Assembly: GCF_003641185.1 (NCBI RefSeq)
Contig: NZ_CP032757.1
Location: 124,001 to 188,000, forward strand
Direction of reading: 5' to 3'
Length of the DNA: 64,000 nucleotides
Origin: Lactiplantibacillus pentosus
GTDB lineage: Bacteria; Bacillota; Bacilli; Lactobacillales; Lactobacillaceae
The position numbers and the translations under genes were made by a program. The notes under the pieces were generated by a model. It saw only the letters and a list, made by a program, of their open reading frames with translations, ran no database searches and was not told where the DNA came from. Below, one piece after another: positions 54,906 to 63,368 of this stretch; position 1 is the first letter of the stretch, and each line of letters begins with the position of its first letter.

Positions 54906-56015
54906 TTAAGAATTAATGACACTATGATAACGAGCAGCTGCGAATTCATACAGTGGTCGGTTGAGTGGGGTGACTTCGACCGCTTCTTCAAACGGCGCCG
55001 TAACCATCGCGTCGTCCGCATTTTTAGCCAGTTTGACAGCCCAGGTTGGATCATAAAGGAGTTGCTGTCCCACAGCGACCAGCTCAGCGTCTTGCAGCAC
55101 GGCTTGTACATCGGCACGAGTCCGGACACCGCCGACCCCCACGAGCGGTAGTTTGCCTTGCAACGCGTCGTGAACATACGCAATTAGTGGTTTATCGGCA
55201 TGGTTTTTATCCCGCGCAACGCGATCGTAGTTGTTCAGTGAAACATGGACATAATCGAGCCGACTGTCGCGTAGTTGCGAGAGTAGCCAAAGGGTATCTT
55301 CAAACCGAATCCCAGGTTCTTCGAATTCTTCGGGTGAGAAACGGTAGCCGACGATGAAGGGCCGGTCCGCGTATTTGTCAACCGCTTTAAAGACTGATTG
55401 CAACAACTCATCAATGAAGCGATAACGTTCTTGCGGCGTCTTACCACCATATTCATCTGTCCGGCGATTGCTGTGTGGTGAGAAGAATTGTTGGATGAGA
55501 TACGTGTTGGCACCATGGAGTTCGATGCCATCAAAGCCAGCTTGAATGGCGCGGCGGGTTGCTTCACCGAATGCGTCAATCGTAGCATGAATCTCGTCGA
55601 TCGTCATCGCCCGGGGTGTTTCAGCATCGTCACGCAGGGCAGCAACGGCACTGGCGGAGACGATTTGTTCACCATTCAAGACTTCCCGATGGGTCATCCG
55701 GCCTGCATGGAAAATCTGGACGATTGCCTTGGCACCCTGACTCTGAATGCCCTTCGCAAGCGCGCTTAAACCTGGCAACATGCTGTCGTGAGCGATACTC
55801 AATTCACCGTGCCAGCCCTTACCTAAGTCTTCAACGTTAGCTGCACCAGTGATGACAGCGCCGAGCCCTGCAGCTCGTTGCGTATAATAGTCAATTTCAT
55901 CACGGGTGATGCTCCCATTATAAAAGCTTTGTGTCGTGGTCATTGGCGACATCATCAGCCGATTGCGTAGGGTCACGCCAGACTTAAATTGCAGTGATTC
56001 ATCATAACTAGTCAC
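54906..56015 (-). CDS. NADH-dependent flavin oxidoreductase (Old Yellow Enzyme)
   Basis: 369 aa with GTG 56015, 9 bases after AAAGGA; an ATG at 56033 lies in that site. FMN-binding barrel with NRLMMSPMTT, HAGRMTH, GFDGIELHGANTYLIQQFFSPHSN (His/Asn catalytic pair region) and a C-terminal GVGGVRT phosphate site. No iron-sulfur cluster domain. It should reduce enones. Single gene with no close partner. Confidence 0.92.
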   Translation of the reverse strand: MTSYDESLQFKSGVTLRNRLMMSPMTTTQSFYNGSITRDEIDYYTQRAAGLGAVITGAANVEDLGKGWHGELSIAHDSMLPGLSALAKGIQSQGAKAIVQIFHAGRMTHREVLNGEQIVSASAVAALRDDAETPRAMTIDEIHATIDAFGEATRRAIQAGFDGIELHGANTYLIQQFFSPHSNRRTDEYGGKTPQERYRFIDELLQSVFKAVDKYADRPFIVGYRFSPEEFEEPGIRFEDTLWLLSQLRDSRLDYVHVSLNNYDRVARDKNHADKPLIAYVHDALQGKLPLVGVGGVRTRADVQAVLQDAELVAVGQQLLYDPTWAVKLAKNADDAMVTAPFEEAVEVTPLNRPLYEFAAARYHSVINS

Positions 56016-56322
56016 AATAAAACATCCTTTCAAAACGGTTTATACTTACTTTTTGTAAGAGTTAACTTTAGTTTAGTGGATGGTCGTTGGTTTATCAATT
56101 TTAAAGTCGGCGTTTTTAGTCGCTTTTGGCATAACAGTATTGGTGATGTGGAATAATGATTTTGATGTTGGCGGTTAATCAGGGTAGTTGTGTAAGTTTG
56201 GGTGATTTTATCGATAAGTTGGATCGTTTGGCGATGACGAAAAGAGGGGGATAATGGGACCTCTTTCAGGTGACTGGCTAATGAGGGAGAAGACAAGCTG
56301 ATTTAGATACGAAATGAGCAGC
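56016..56322. other. gap without supported feature
   Basis: The sequence is strongly G/T-skewed on the plus strand. A minus-strand frame over 56030-56296 codes a low-complexity Thr/Lys/Gln peptide without ribosome site and is not accepted. Confidence 0.6.
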
Positions 56323-56946
56323 TCATATTTTTGTGAGACGCTCATCAAGTCTCTTCAGTTCCCGTTGACGTGTTTCTTGATGATCGAAAATTGTTTTGAA
56401 GAAGTGTCTCACTTGAGATTTAGTGATAGTTGTTTCAGCAACGCAGGCACAACAGAAGTCAGCGGCGCTATCTTGTACAATTAGGTGTTCGCTGTTGTCA
56501 TCTGCGATATAGGTGTAGTGCTCGGCTTGGACGACATTGCGAATGTCAAAGTCATTACTACATATCAGGCGTGCATCCTCTGTTAGGCATACTGCCAATG
56601 TTGAAATTTCGCCAGTATTAGCGGTGTGCTTAATTCGTTGCCCATTCATTGCCCGTTGTGTATCAAGCTTTTGAAGGGCCGCCTTAATAGCACGATGCTG
56701 TGCACTGTATATTAATTGGGCATCACTTGAGAGCATGCGACTGGGATCAAAGAGCCGCCAGCGTCCAGCATTAATTTCTGAAAGGACACGGTTTCGATGG
56801 TCCAACATCTCCTCTAAGACATCTACGTGAATCCAGATGTTGCCATAGAGCTGATTGAACCAGGAGAATACATCGTCCCTTCTGTATTGAGTCGCGAAGA
56901 ACAACATGTTCGTATCGATGAATACACGCTCAGTGCGTCGGTTCAT
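56323..56946 (-). CDS. PIN-like domain protein (possible toxin)
   Basis: 207 aa; PIN-type nuclease residues at Asp11 (VFIDTNM), Glu45/Glu46, Glu113 (TGEIST) and Asp132 (CSNDFD). ATG 56946 begins right after the ImmA stop, with AGGTGA upstream; the longer start at 56964 overlaps the neighbour. Last gene of a three-gene XRE-ImmA-PIN unit. PIN proteins (including DUF4411) linked to ImmA/XRE pairs occur among predicted toxin-antitoxin systems. RNase activity is inferred. Confidence 0.8.
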   Translation of the reverse strand: MNRRTERVFIDTNMLFFATQYRRDDVFSWFNQLYGNIWIHVDVLEEMLDHRNRVLSEINAGRWRLFDPSRMLSSDAQLIYSAQHRAIKAALQKLDTQRAMNGQRIKHTANTGEISTLAVCLTEDARLICSNDFDIRNVVQAEHYTYIADDNSEHLIVQDSAADFCCACVAETTITKSQVRHFFKTIFDHQETRQRELKRLDERLTKI

Positions 56947-56947
56947 A

Positions 56948-57757
56948 CTAATCACCTGTTTCAAGCTTGTTGACGAGCGCTTGGCGTCTTTCTAAGAAGT
57001 TCTTCGCAACTGTTGGATCTGCGTATGTCAGAAGTTGTGCGGCTTCCAATAATGACAGTTGCTGGTGGTCGACCAGTTGATTGACGACGGTAGAATAGTG
57101 CGAAAACTTTTTGAACGGGACTACTTGGTCTAGCGGGCTTGGCGGGAAACTAGAAGCACTGACAATTGCTTGCCATTCGTCTTCTGTTAAACGGACCAAT
57201 GATGTGCTTAACAATAAATCGAGTTCTGATAAGCGGCGAGCGACTGCCTCGTATGGCATGGATGAAACATTAGCAACGCGAATAATCGCCGTTTGTGCCA
57301 GTTGACGATTGGGCTTGCTGTAATTGTGAACGTACTTATGCCAGGTGCGAATTATGGCGTCTTTTGGCATCATGACGGCTGCTGCAAAGTGATCAGCGGC
57401 TCGTTCAGTGTCAAAATCAGGGGTGTTTGTTATTTTGAGGGCTTTATTGTGATTGTCTCCGAATAGATTAGTGTCTAGTCCTAAGTGCCAAAGTTCATGG
57501 GCAGCACTGTAGTATCGTGCGCGCAAAGTTTGGTGAGTGTTTAGTGCAATGAAGTGGGTGCCTTTATAAGAAACGGCTGCACCAGAATACTTCGGGTCAG
57601 CAACATCTTGATAAATAATATTAGCTTGTTCCGCAAGAATGCGTTCAATATCAGCGCCAATAAAAATGTCTGACCCGAAATAGTTGGTCAGAAAGGTGCT
57701 AGCGATATTCTCTGCGACAGACTCAGCTAACGCAATTGCACTGGAATTATGCATCAT
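56948..57757 (-). CDS. ImmA/IrrE-type metallopeptidase
   Basis: 269 aa. HELWH (residues 87-91) is the zinc site with a preceding AALN-type and following Glu. ATG 57757 has GGAGG 9 bases upstream. It overlaps the XRE gene by 11 bases. Family members cut XRE repressors to release them; here a natural partner is next door. Low GC compared with the lar genes suggests mobility. Confidence 0.88.
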   Translation of the reverse strand: MMHNSSAIALAESVAENIASTFLTNYFGSDIFIGADIERILAEQANIIYQDVADPKYSGAAVSYKGTHFIALNTHQTLRARYYSAAHELWHLGLDTNLFGDNHNKALKITNTPDFDTERAADHFAAAVMMPKDAIIRTWHKYVHNYSKPNRQLAQTAIIRVANVSSMPYEAVARRLSELDLLLSTSLVRLTEDEWQAIVSASSFPPSPLDQVVPFKKFSHYSTVVNQLVDHQQLSLLEAAQLLTYADPTVAKNFLERRQALVNKLETGD

Positions 57758-58085
57758 GAATGGTCGCCTCCAAATCAACGCATTGCTGGATATCCCATAA
57801 AAGTTGTTCAATTTGCTTTTTGGAATTCTGACTTGATAAACTGCCCCTCAAGACAATTTGTGGTTCCTTGTTATCAACGTGTTCAGATGTAATCAGTGTG
57901 TCTAAAGGAATGGCGGTTACTTTTGAGATTGCGATAATATTTTTAGTCTGGAGTTTCCGTGTGCCACTTAGTATTTGGCTAAGAAATGCAGGTGACAGAC
58001 CAATTTGCTGTGCTAACCATTTTTGAGACTTGTGATTTGTTTTTAACCACGTTTTGATTTGGATTAACATCGCTTGAGTATTCAT
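57747..58085 (-). CDS. XRE-family HTH repressor
   Basis: 112 aa; HTH at about 20-45 (SQKWLAQQIGLSPAFLSQIL). ATG 58085 with GAAAGGGA upstream; the earlier frame is non-coding. First gene of the unit; a TATACT -10 box is at about 58130. Probable self-repressor and antitoxin-like partner of the ImmA/PIN pair. Confidence 0.87.
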   Translation of the reverse strand: MNTQAMLIQIKTWLKTNHKSQKWLAQQIGLSPAFLSQILSGTRKLQTKNIIAISKVTAIPLDTLITSEHVDNKEPQIVLRGSLSSQNSKKQIEQLLWDIQQCVDLEATIHDA

Positions 58086-58321
58086 AATTCGTATCCCTTT
58101 CTTTGAGATTTTCAGTCTATTTTGCTTGAGTAAAGTATAGCATCGTTTGCGAATATTTGCATTTTTTAAGTCTAAATTGCAAATTACATAATAAATTAGA
58201 TACCAGGAGTAAATAGATGGCAACCCGAGATGCGACTGCTCGTTATATACTGGAAGATGAAGCCGGATTTAAAATAGCAAGCGCCGAAAAACGGATTATT
58301 TCTTTCGACAGCCAAACCAAA

Positions 58322-58356
58322 ATAGGACGAGAAACCCTCTCCAGTTTCTCGTCCCA
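58322..58356 (-). terminator. terminator of the ECF transporter operon
   Basis: On the minus strand GGACGAGAAAC pairs with GTTTCTCGTCC, followed by TATTTTGG. It lies about 70 bases after the EcfT stop. Confidence 0.75.
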
Positions 58357-58426
58357 TTAGTCTATTCCGAGCCGTCTCACAGGCTCGCATACATATTAAG
58401 CTAGCATTAATGCTAAGACCGCACGT

Positions 58427-59266
58427 TCACGCCTTAAACGGATTCCAAAAACGGCCACCATTCACGCCAAACAGGGCGATGCCGAGGATAATGATGAGGG
58501 CGACTAGGCCTAATGCGAGGTAGTCGTTGCGCTTGAAGCGTTGCGCCATGTACCAGCTACGACGTTTGCCCTGACCAAAGCGGCGGAGTTCCATGGCCTG
58601 GCTGATGGTTTCGATGCGGTCCAAGCTGGAGAAAATCAGTGGCAACAAAATCTGGAGGCCACCTTTGACCCGCGTCATAAAGTGGGCCTTCTTCGACATT
58701 TCAAAACCACGGGCTTGCTGGGCAAGGCTAATGGTTCGGTAATCCGCTTGAACGTCGGGAATGTAGCGAAGCGCGATGGCGACTGAGTAACTAATGCGAT
58801 AGGAGATGCCAATCTTGTTGAGACTCGCGGCAAACTCGCTCGGGTTAGTCGTCATCAGAAAAATCAGCGCTAATGGAACGGCAAAGGTATATTTCAGTAA
58901 CAAGTTGAACTCGTAAAAGAGCTGTTCAGCCGTCAAGTTAAAGTAATGGTCAGACTGACCGAGCAGCAAGTGTTCCGTACCATAAATCGAAACGCCATAG
59001 TGCGGTGCGAAAACGTAGACCATGACTAAGTTCAGAACGGAGAACCCAATAATCACGTTGAGCACGAACGCGATGTCGCGATAGTGAATTTTGGCACGTT
59101 GAAAGACAATCAACGAGAAGATCATCACACCAATCAAGTAGCGCGTGTCGTAGGTCATCATGCCGATAATCGATAGGCCGACGAAACAGAGCAGCTTAGT
59201 GCTGCCGCTGAGGCGATTCAAGAAGGTGTGGCGGTCAGTGTAGCCGATGAGTAGTTCATGTTGCAT
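58427..59266 (-). CDS. ECF transporter membrane subunit (EcfT/MtsC-type)
   Basis: 279 aa; ATG 59266 follows GGGAGG and overlaps the end of the ATPase gene. Several membrane segments and a QQARGFEMSKK motif plus a second AMELRRFGQG, the two Arg-containing coupling motifs. It connects the S component to the dual ATPase. Part of a Met-T-box-controlled operon. Confidence 0.9.
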   Translation of the reverse strand: MQHELLIGYTDRHTFLNRLSGSTKLLCFVGLSIIGMMTYDTRYLIGVMIFSLIVFQRAKIHYRDIAFVLNVIIGFSVLNLVMVYVFAPHYGVSIYGTEHLLLGQSDHYFNLTAEQLFYEFNLLLKYTFAVPLALIFLMTTNPSEFAASLNKIGISYRISYSVAIALRYIPDVQADYRTISLAQQARGFEMSKKAHFMTRVKGGLQILLPLIFSSLDRIETISQAMELRRFGQGKRRSWYMAQRFKRNDYLALGLVALIIILGIALFGVNGGRFWNPFKA

Positions 59267-59267
59267 G

Positions 59268-60971
59268 TTAACGGCCCTCCCGTTCAGCTTGAACAAATTT
59301 GGCAACGAATTCAGTGGGGTCCAACTCGTTGGCAGCCGCCATCGTGTAAAGACTCGTTTCGGCGAGTGATGCTTGCTGGATGATTGTCGTGTTCGTCAAA
59401 ACATCGGCTGGCTGGGCGTCCATCAAAATCTTACCATGGCCAAGGACGATGGTGCGGTCCGTGTATTCCAACATCAGGTGCATGTCGTGAGTAATCAGCA
59501 TGATCGTCATTTGTTGGTCGCGATTGATGGTCGTCAAAAAAGTCATCATTTCCGTGTAATGCTTGAGATCTTGGCCCGCGGTCGGCTCATCTAAAATCAG
59601 CATCGCCGGTTCTAAGACCAGGATGGCGGCGATGGTGACCCGTTTTTTCTGACCAAAACTCAGCGCGGAAATCGGCCAATGACGAAATTCATAGAGGCCA
59701 CAGACCTTTAGAACGGCCAAGACACGGCGCTCAACTTCATCATCAGGGACACCGCGTAACTGTAGACCAGTGGCGACTTCATCGTAAATCATCGTCTTGG
59801 AGATCATTTGATTGGGGTCCTGCAAGATATAGCCAATCTGATCAGCCCGTTCTTTGACTGATTGGTCCGCTAGTGAACGGCCGTTAAACACCATTTTACC
59901 AGCTTGTGGCGTGAGAAATCCCGTAATTAAATTGCTTAATGTTGACTTACCAGTCCCGTTTTGGCCAACAAGGCTGATCATCTCACCACGGTGAAGGGTG
60001 ACACTAACATCATTGATAATCGGCTTAGTCGGCTCATAGCCAAAGCTCAAGTGGTCAATGGTCAGTAAGGACTGGTCGTGAACGACGGGCGGATTGAGTT
60101 GAACGCCAGCCGTCCACGCCTGCAACGTCGGTTTCAAGTTAGGAACTTGCAGGGCTTGCAGATTATCTAAATGTTGGCACGTCGTTAAGTCGACACCCGC
60201 GAGTTTTAGTGCTGAGAGGTAGAGCGGTTCCCGCAAGCCGAGCTGGGTCATTAGTGATTGCCGCAGAATCGTCTCTGGCCGGTCGTTAGCGACGATGGCC
60301 CCATCTTGCATAATAATGAGCCGGTCGATGGGCTGCTGTAAGACGTCTTCAATTCGGTGTTCAATGATGACGACGGTCAGTTCCTGTGTGTGCGTCAACT
60401 GGTCGATGAGCGCCATTGACGCTTTACCTGACGCGGGGTCCAGGCTAGCTAGGGGTTCATCAAACAGGAGAATCTTGCTGTTGTCGATCAGGACGCCAGC
60501 CATCGCCACGCGTTGTTTTTGACCACCCGATAGTTCCTGTGGCCGGTGGGTCAACAAGTCTTGTAACGCTAAGGTGTTGGCCCACTGGTTGGTAGCAGTT
60601 CGCATCTCAGACTGGGATTGTTGGTCGTTTTCCAGTGAAAATGCCATGTCTTCGACGACGGTCAGACCAACGAATTGGCTGTCGGGATCTTGCAACACGG
60701 TACCAACATGTTGGGATAGCGCAAAAATGGAGCTCTGGGTAATATCCTGGCCTGCCACGGTCGCTTGCCCGCTGATGGTGCCGGTGTAGGACTGCGGGAT
60801 TAAGCCATTTAAACAGCGGCCCAAGGTTGATTTGCCAGAACCTGAAGGCCCCGCAATCAAAACTTTTTCACCAGGATAAATATCGAGGTTAATGTGGCGC
60901 AGCGTTGGTTCCGTTTGACTGTTATATTGAAATGAGAAGTCTTTAAAGCTGATAATCGGTGCACTCATCAT
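59268..60971 (-). CDS. double ATPase of the ECF transporter (MtsB-type)
   Basis: 567 aa with two fused ABC domains. First: GPSGSGKST, LSGGQKQR, ILLFDEP; second: GQNGTGKST, LSFGQKKR, LILDEP. The fusion of both EcfA halves is typical of the YkoD/MtsB group. Starts one base after the S component (TAACATG). AAGGAA before the ATG. Confidence 0.93.
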   Translation of the reverse strand: MMSAPIISFKDFSFQYNSQTEPTLRHINLDIYPGEKVLIAGPSGSGKSTLGRCLNGLIPQSYTGTISGQATVAGQDITQSSIFALSQHVGTVLQDPDSQFVGLTVVEDMAFSLENDQQSQSEMRTATNQWANTLALQDLLTHRPQELSGGQKQRVAMAGVLIDNSKILLFDEPLASLDPASGKASMALIDQLTHTQELTVVIIEHRIEDVLQQPIDRLIIMQDGAIVANDRPETILRQSLMTQLGLREPLYLSALKLAGVDLTTCQHLDNLQALQVPNLKPTLQAWTAGVQLNPPVVHDQSLLTIDHLSFGYEPTKPIINDVSVTLHRGEMISLVGQNGTGKSTLSNLITGFLTPQAGKMVFNGRSLADQSVKERADQIGYILQDPNQMISKTMIYDEVATGLQLRGVPDDEVERRVLAVLKVCGLYEFRHWPISALSFGQKKRVTIAAILVLEPAMLILDEPTAGQDLKHYTEMMTFLTTINRDQQMTIMLITHDMHLMLEYTDRTIVLGHGKILMDAQPADVLTNTTIIQQASLAETSLYTMAAANELDPTEFVAKFVQAEREGR

Positions 60972-60972
60972 G

Positions 60973-61533
60973 TTAACGTTCCTTTGTTAAGCTCCCACGT
61001 TGAGTCCGCGTCCGCGCGTATAAGACGAGCAGAATCGTCCCAATAATGGCAACTGAGATAGAATCGGCGATCCAAGTCACGACACCTTGGAGGTAGACTT
61101 TGTTGGCCGGTTCGTGATAAATAATGATATCACCGGTTGGCGCTAAAAGCACCCAGCCAATAAAGTTAACGATGATCTGATAAATGTTGAACCAGATGAG
61201 CTTGGCCTTGCCTAAAACGCCATTTTCAATCTTGAGACGGTTCTTCGCTAAACCAAAGGCGACCCCAATCAGTCCATCAACCACGACCCACGTCCACCAA
61301 GGCGAACCGTAAGTCACGAAGTCGTTGAGGGCGTGACCAATGAATACGGCGAGTCCAGCTGCGACCGGACCAAAGATGGCGCCTAACAAGGCGAGAAAGC
61401 CCATCGCCACGTTGACTTGTGTATTTGGAATCCCAGTTGGAATGGCGACAAATTTCATTAGAACGAAGATGACGGCAGCGCCAATCCCAGTAGCGACGAC
61501 GGTACGAATTGAATTAGATTGCTTATTTTGCAT
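60973..61533 (-). CDS. ECF S component, UPF0397 family (MtsA-like)
   Basis: 186 aa; ATG 61533 with AAGGAG upstream. Five to six membrane segments, including TGIGAAVIFVLMKFVAIPTG and LLGAIFGPVAAGLAVFIGHAL. UPF0397 members are S components linked with methionine regulation. The Met T-box at 61636-61862 supports a methionine-related substrate. Binds the solute in the membrane. Confidence 0.85.
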   Translation of the reverse strand: MQNKQSNSIRTVVATGIGAAVIFVLMKFVAIPTGIPNTQVNVAMGFLALLGAIFGPVAAGLAVFIGHALNDFVTYGSPWWTWVVVDGLIGVAFGLAKNRLKIENGVLGKAKLIWFNIYQIIVNFIGWVLLAPTGDIIIYHEPANKVYLQGVVTWIADSISVAIIGTILLVLYARTRTQRGSLTKER

Positions 61534-61635
61534 AGTAAAACACTCCTTATATGATAAAAATAATATCGTGAACAATAATCATTGCGAACCGCAAAACCAA
61601 TATCTCTAATCGTCAATTCAGATCAACGATGAAAA

Positions 61636-61862
61636 CTAAAAAACGCGCCTAAAAGCAAAATGCTTTCCAGGACGCGTTTGCGTGTTACCACCGAGATTTC
61701 CCGCATGGCGGGCTTATCATGATCGTAACGAATCGCTCCGACTGGGTCGCCCCAGTAGCTTCTTCAAGACCATCTTCGACTAAGCGTATCGTCGTTTTGC
61801 ACCAAATCAGCGACTCTCTAGGCACACGTCTTAGTTTACTCATCTCGTCACAGCTTTTTCTC
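61636..61862 (-). promoter_or_regulatory. T-box riboswitch with methionine specifier
   Basis: Read on the minus strand: stem I starts AAGACGTG, has AGAGAGT and GGTG loops and returns through GAAGATGGTCTT. AAGAC and GTCTT pair, leaving ATG (61773-61771) as specifier, with a purine after it. The antiterminator bulge GGTGGTAACACG is at 61692-61681 and the terminator ACGCGTCC...GGCGCGTTTTTT ends at about 61636. Uncharged tRNA-Met would turn the ECF operon on. Confidence 0.85.
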
Positions 61863-62139
61863 ATCTGAATTTAACTATTAAAGCATACGCCAAAGTACAG
61901 TAGGGTGCAAGCTAAACCGAACGGATGGATTCGGTTACATTTAGATTGGTCGGAAAAACCGAAAAAAGCGCATTTAAAAGCCGAACATTCCAGGGGAGTT
62001 AGCGGCAATCTGGCGAGCTAATGACAGAATGATTAGTAATTAAACAAAGCTGATAAAAGTATATACAAATCGTTTCATTTAGCTGCTAAAAGGGGTAAAC
62101 TAGTTGACAAGACCAAATGGTAAAAGGGGTGTGTAGAAT

Positions 62140-62856
62140 TTGGCTTATAAATACGAAACGATTGCGGATACCTTGCGAGAAGAAATTAAATCTGGCAAAT
62201 ATACGCCGGGAGAATTAATGCCCGATCAAAATAAATTAGCGGCGACCTTTGATACGACGCGGATCACCATTCATAAGGCGATTCAATTATTAATCATCGA
62301 AGGGATGGTGTACTCGAAACGAGGGGCTGGGACCTTTGTCCGTAAAGACTTTGGCTTGACCGAAAGACGGCAGGAAACGTTGGTGGACAAGCCACTCGGA
62401 ACGACCCAAACCAACGCCGGTAAAAAAGTGACGAGTAAAGTGCTAGAACTAGAAGCACGGTTGCCAACGAAGCGTGAAGCCGAACAACTGCTGATTGACG
62501 AGATGGATCCCGTCTACGTGATGCGGCGGACGCGCTATGTCGATGGCAAAGTCTGGGCCTATGAACATACGATTATGCCGACTGGAATCGTCACGTTGAC
62601 GAAAAAAGTACTGGAAGGCTCCGTTTATGGTTACTTGGAACAGCATAGCGGTAAGAAAATTGCCGGGTCGCACCGCATCATTTCCGCCGGTAGAGTTACG
62701 GCTGATGACGTGGCGGCCATGGGGGCAAAATTAAATGACCCCGTGTTGATCATCAATCAGATCAGTTATATGGATGACGGCCAGCCGTTTGAAGTGTCAG
62801 AATCACACTTTCCATACGCGACGAGTTCGGTTGTCGCTGATGTACAGCTCCATTAA
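62140..62856 (+). CDS. GntR/HutC-type regulator with UTRA domain
   Basis: 238 aa; TTG start with AAGGGGTG upstream. N-terminal winged helix (GELMPDQNKLAATFDTTRIT and KRGAGTFV) followed by a UTRA ligand domain from about residue 90. Such regulators bind sugar phosphates or similar. No obvious target gene is adjacent, so the regulon is unknown. Terminator at 62859. Confidence 0.9.
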   Translation: MAYKYETIADTLREEIKSGKYTPGELMPDQNKLAATFDTTRITIHKAIQLLIIEGMVYSKRGAGTFVRKDFGLTERRQETLVDKPLGTTQTNAGKKVTSKVLELEARLPTKREAEQLLIDEMDPVYVMRRTRYVDGKVWAYEHTIMPTGIVTLTKKVLEGSVYGYLEQHSGKKIAGSHRIISAGRVTADDVAAMGAKLNDPVLIINQISYMDDGQPFEVSESHFPYATSSVVADVQLH

Positions 62857-62858
62857 AG

Positions 62859-62896
62859 AATCGGTAACCACATTTGACAGTGGTTGCCGATTTTTT
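62859..62896 (+). terminator. terminator after the GntR gene
   Basis: AATCGGTAACCAC pairs with GTGGTTGCCGATT, then T6. Confidence 0.92.
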
Positions 62897-62956
62897 GCTG
62901 AAAATGCTGGTGAAAGTTGCATTCGACTAAGCGGTGGACCATAATTAAGTTAGCTT

Positions 62957-62974
62957 TTAGAAAGCGCTTTAACG
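62957..62974. promoter_or_regulatory. cre-like palindrome
   Basis: The palindrome AAAGCGCTTT (62961-62970) lies about 30 bases before the PadR start; the flanks fit the CcpA box poorly. Confidence 0.3.
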
Positions 62975-62997
62975 AGCGTGCGATATGAGGAGATGTG

Positions 62998-63330
62998 ATG
63001 ATGCCAGCTAATTTCTATCAACGATTGATCGACAAGTATGAACCAATGACGGAAGCGGCGTTCTTGGTCTTAGTCAGCGTCCGCAAGCCGATTACGAGCG
63101 AAGCGATTCCGGAAAAGATCGCTGAGTTGACGCAAAATCAGCTACAGCTTGGCTTGGGGACCCTGTTCACCAACTTACACGCGATGACCAAGGATTATTT
63201 GATGACGGAACGCGTGGATGAAAATGACGTGCACACGTATGAAATCACGGGGAGTGGCGAATCGGTCTTGGCAGCTGAACGGAAACGGCTGCAATTATTG
63301 AACCAGATTTGTGAACAAGAAGGTCTCTAG
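62998..63330 (+). CDS. PadR-family regulator
   Basis: 110 aa. Winged helix typical of PadR: GLGTLFTNLHAMTKDYLMT and a C-terminal dimer helix. ATG 62998 with GAGGAG 6-7 bases upstream. It is followed after 38 bases by a DUF2812 gene, a frequent pair in Firmicutes, and probably controls it. Confidence 0.87.
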   Translation: MMPANFYQRLIDKYEPMTEAAFLVLVSVRKPITSEAIPEKIAELTQNQLQLGLGTLFTNLHAMTKDYLMTERVDENDVHTYEITGSGESVLAAERKRLQLLNQICEQEGL

Positions 63331-63368
63331 TCTATCTAACAGGCTGATATCACGGGGGAAGTGGTAAG

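Noticed and set aside
56030..56296. Minus-strand 88-aa frame
   Set aside because: Low-complexity product in a base-skewed gap, no start signals.
58196..58390. Minus-strand 64-aa frame over a hairpin
   Set aside because: The frame crosses the operon terminator and has no coding features.
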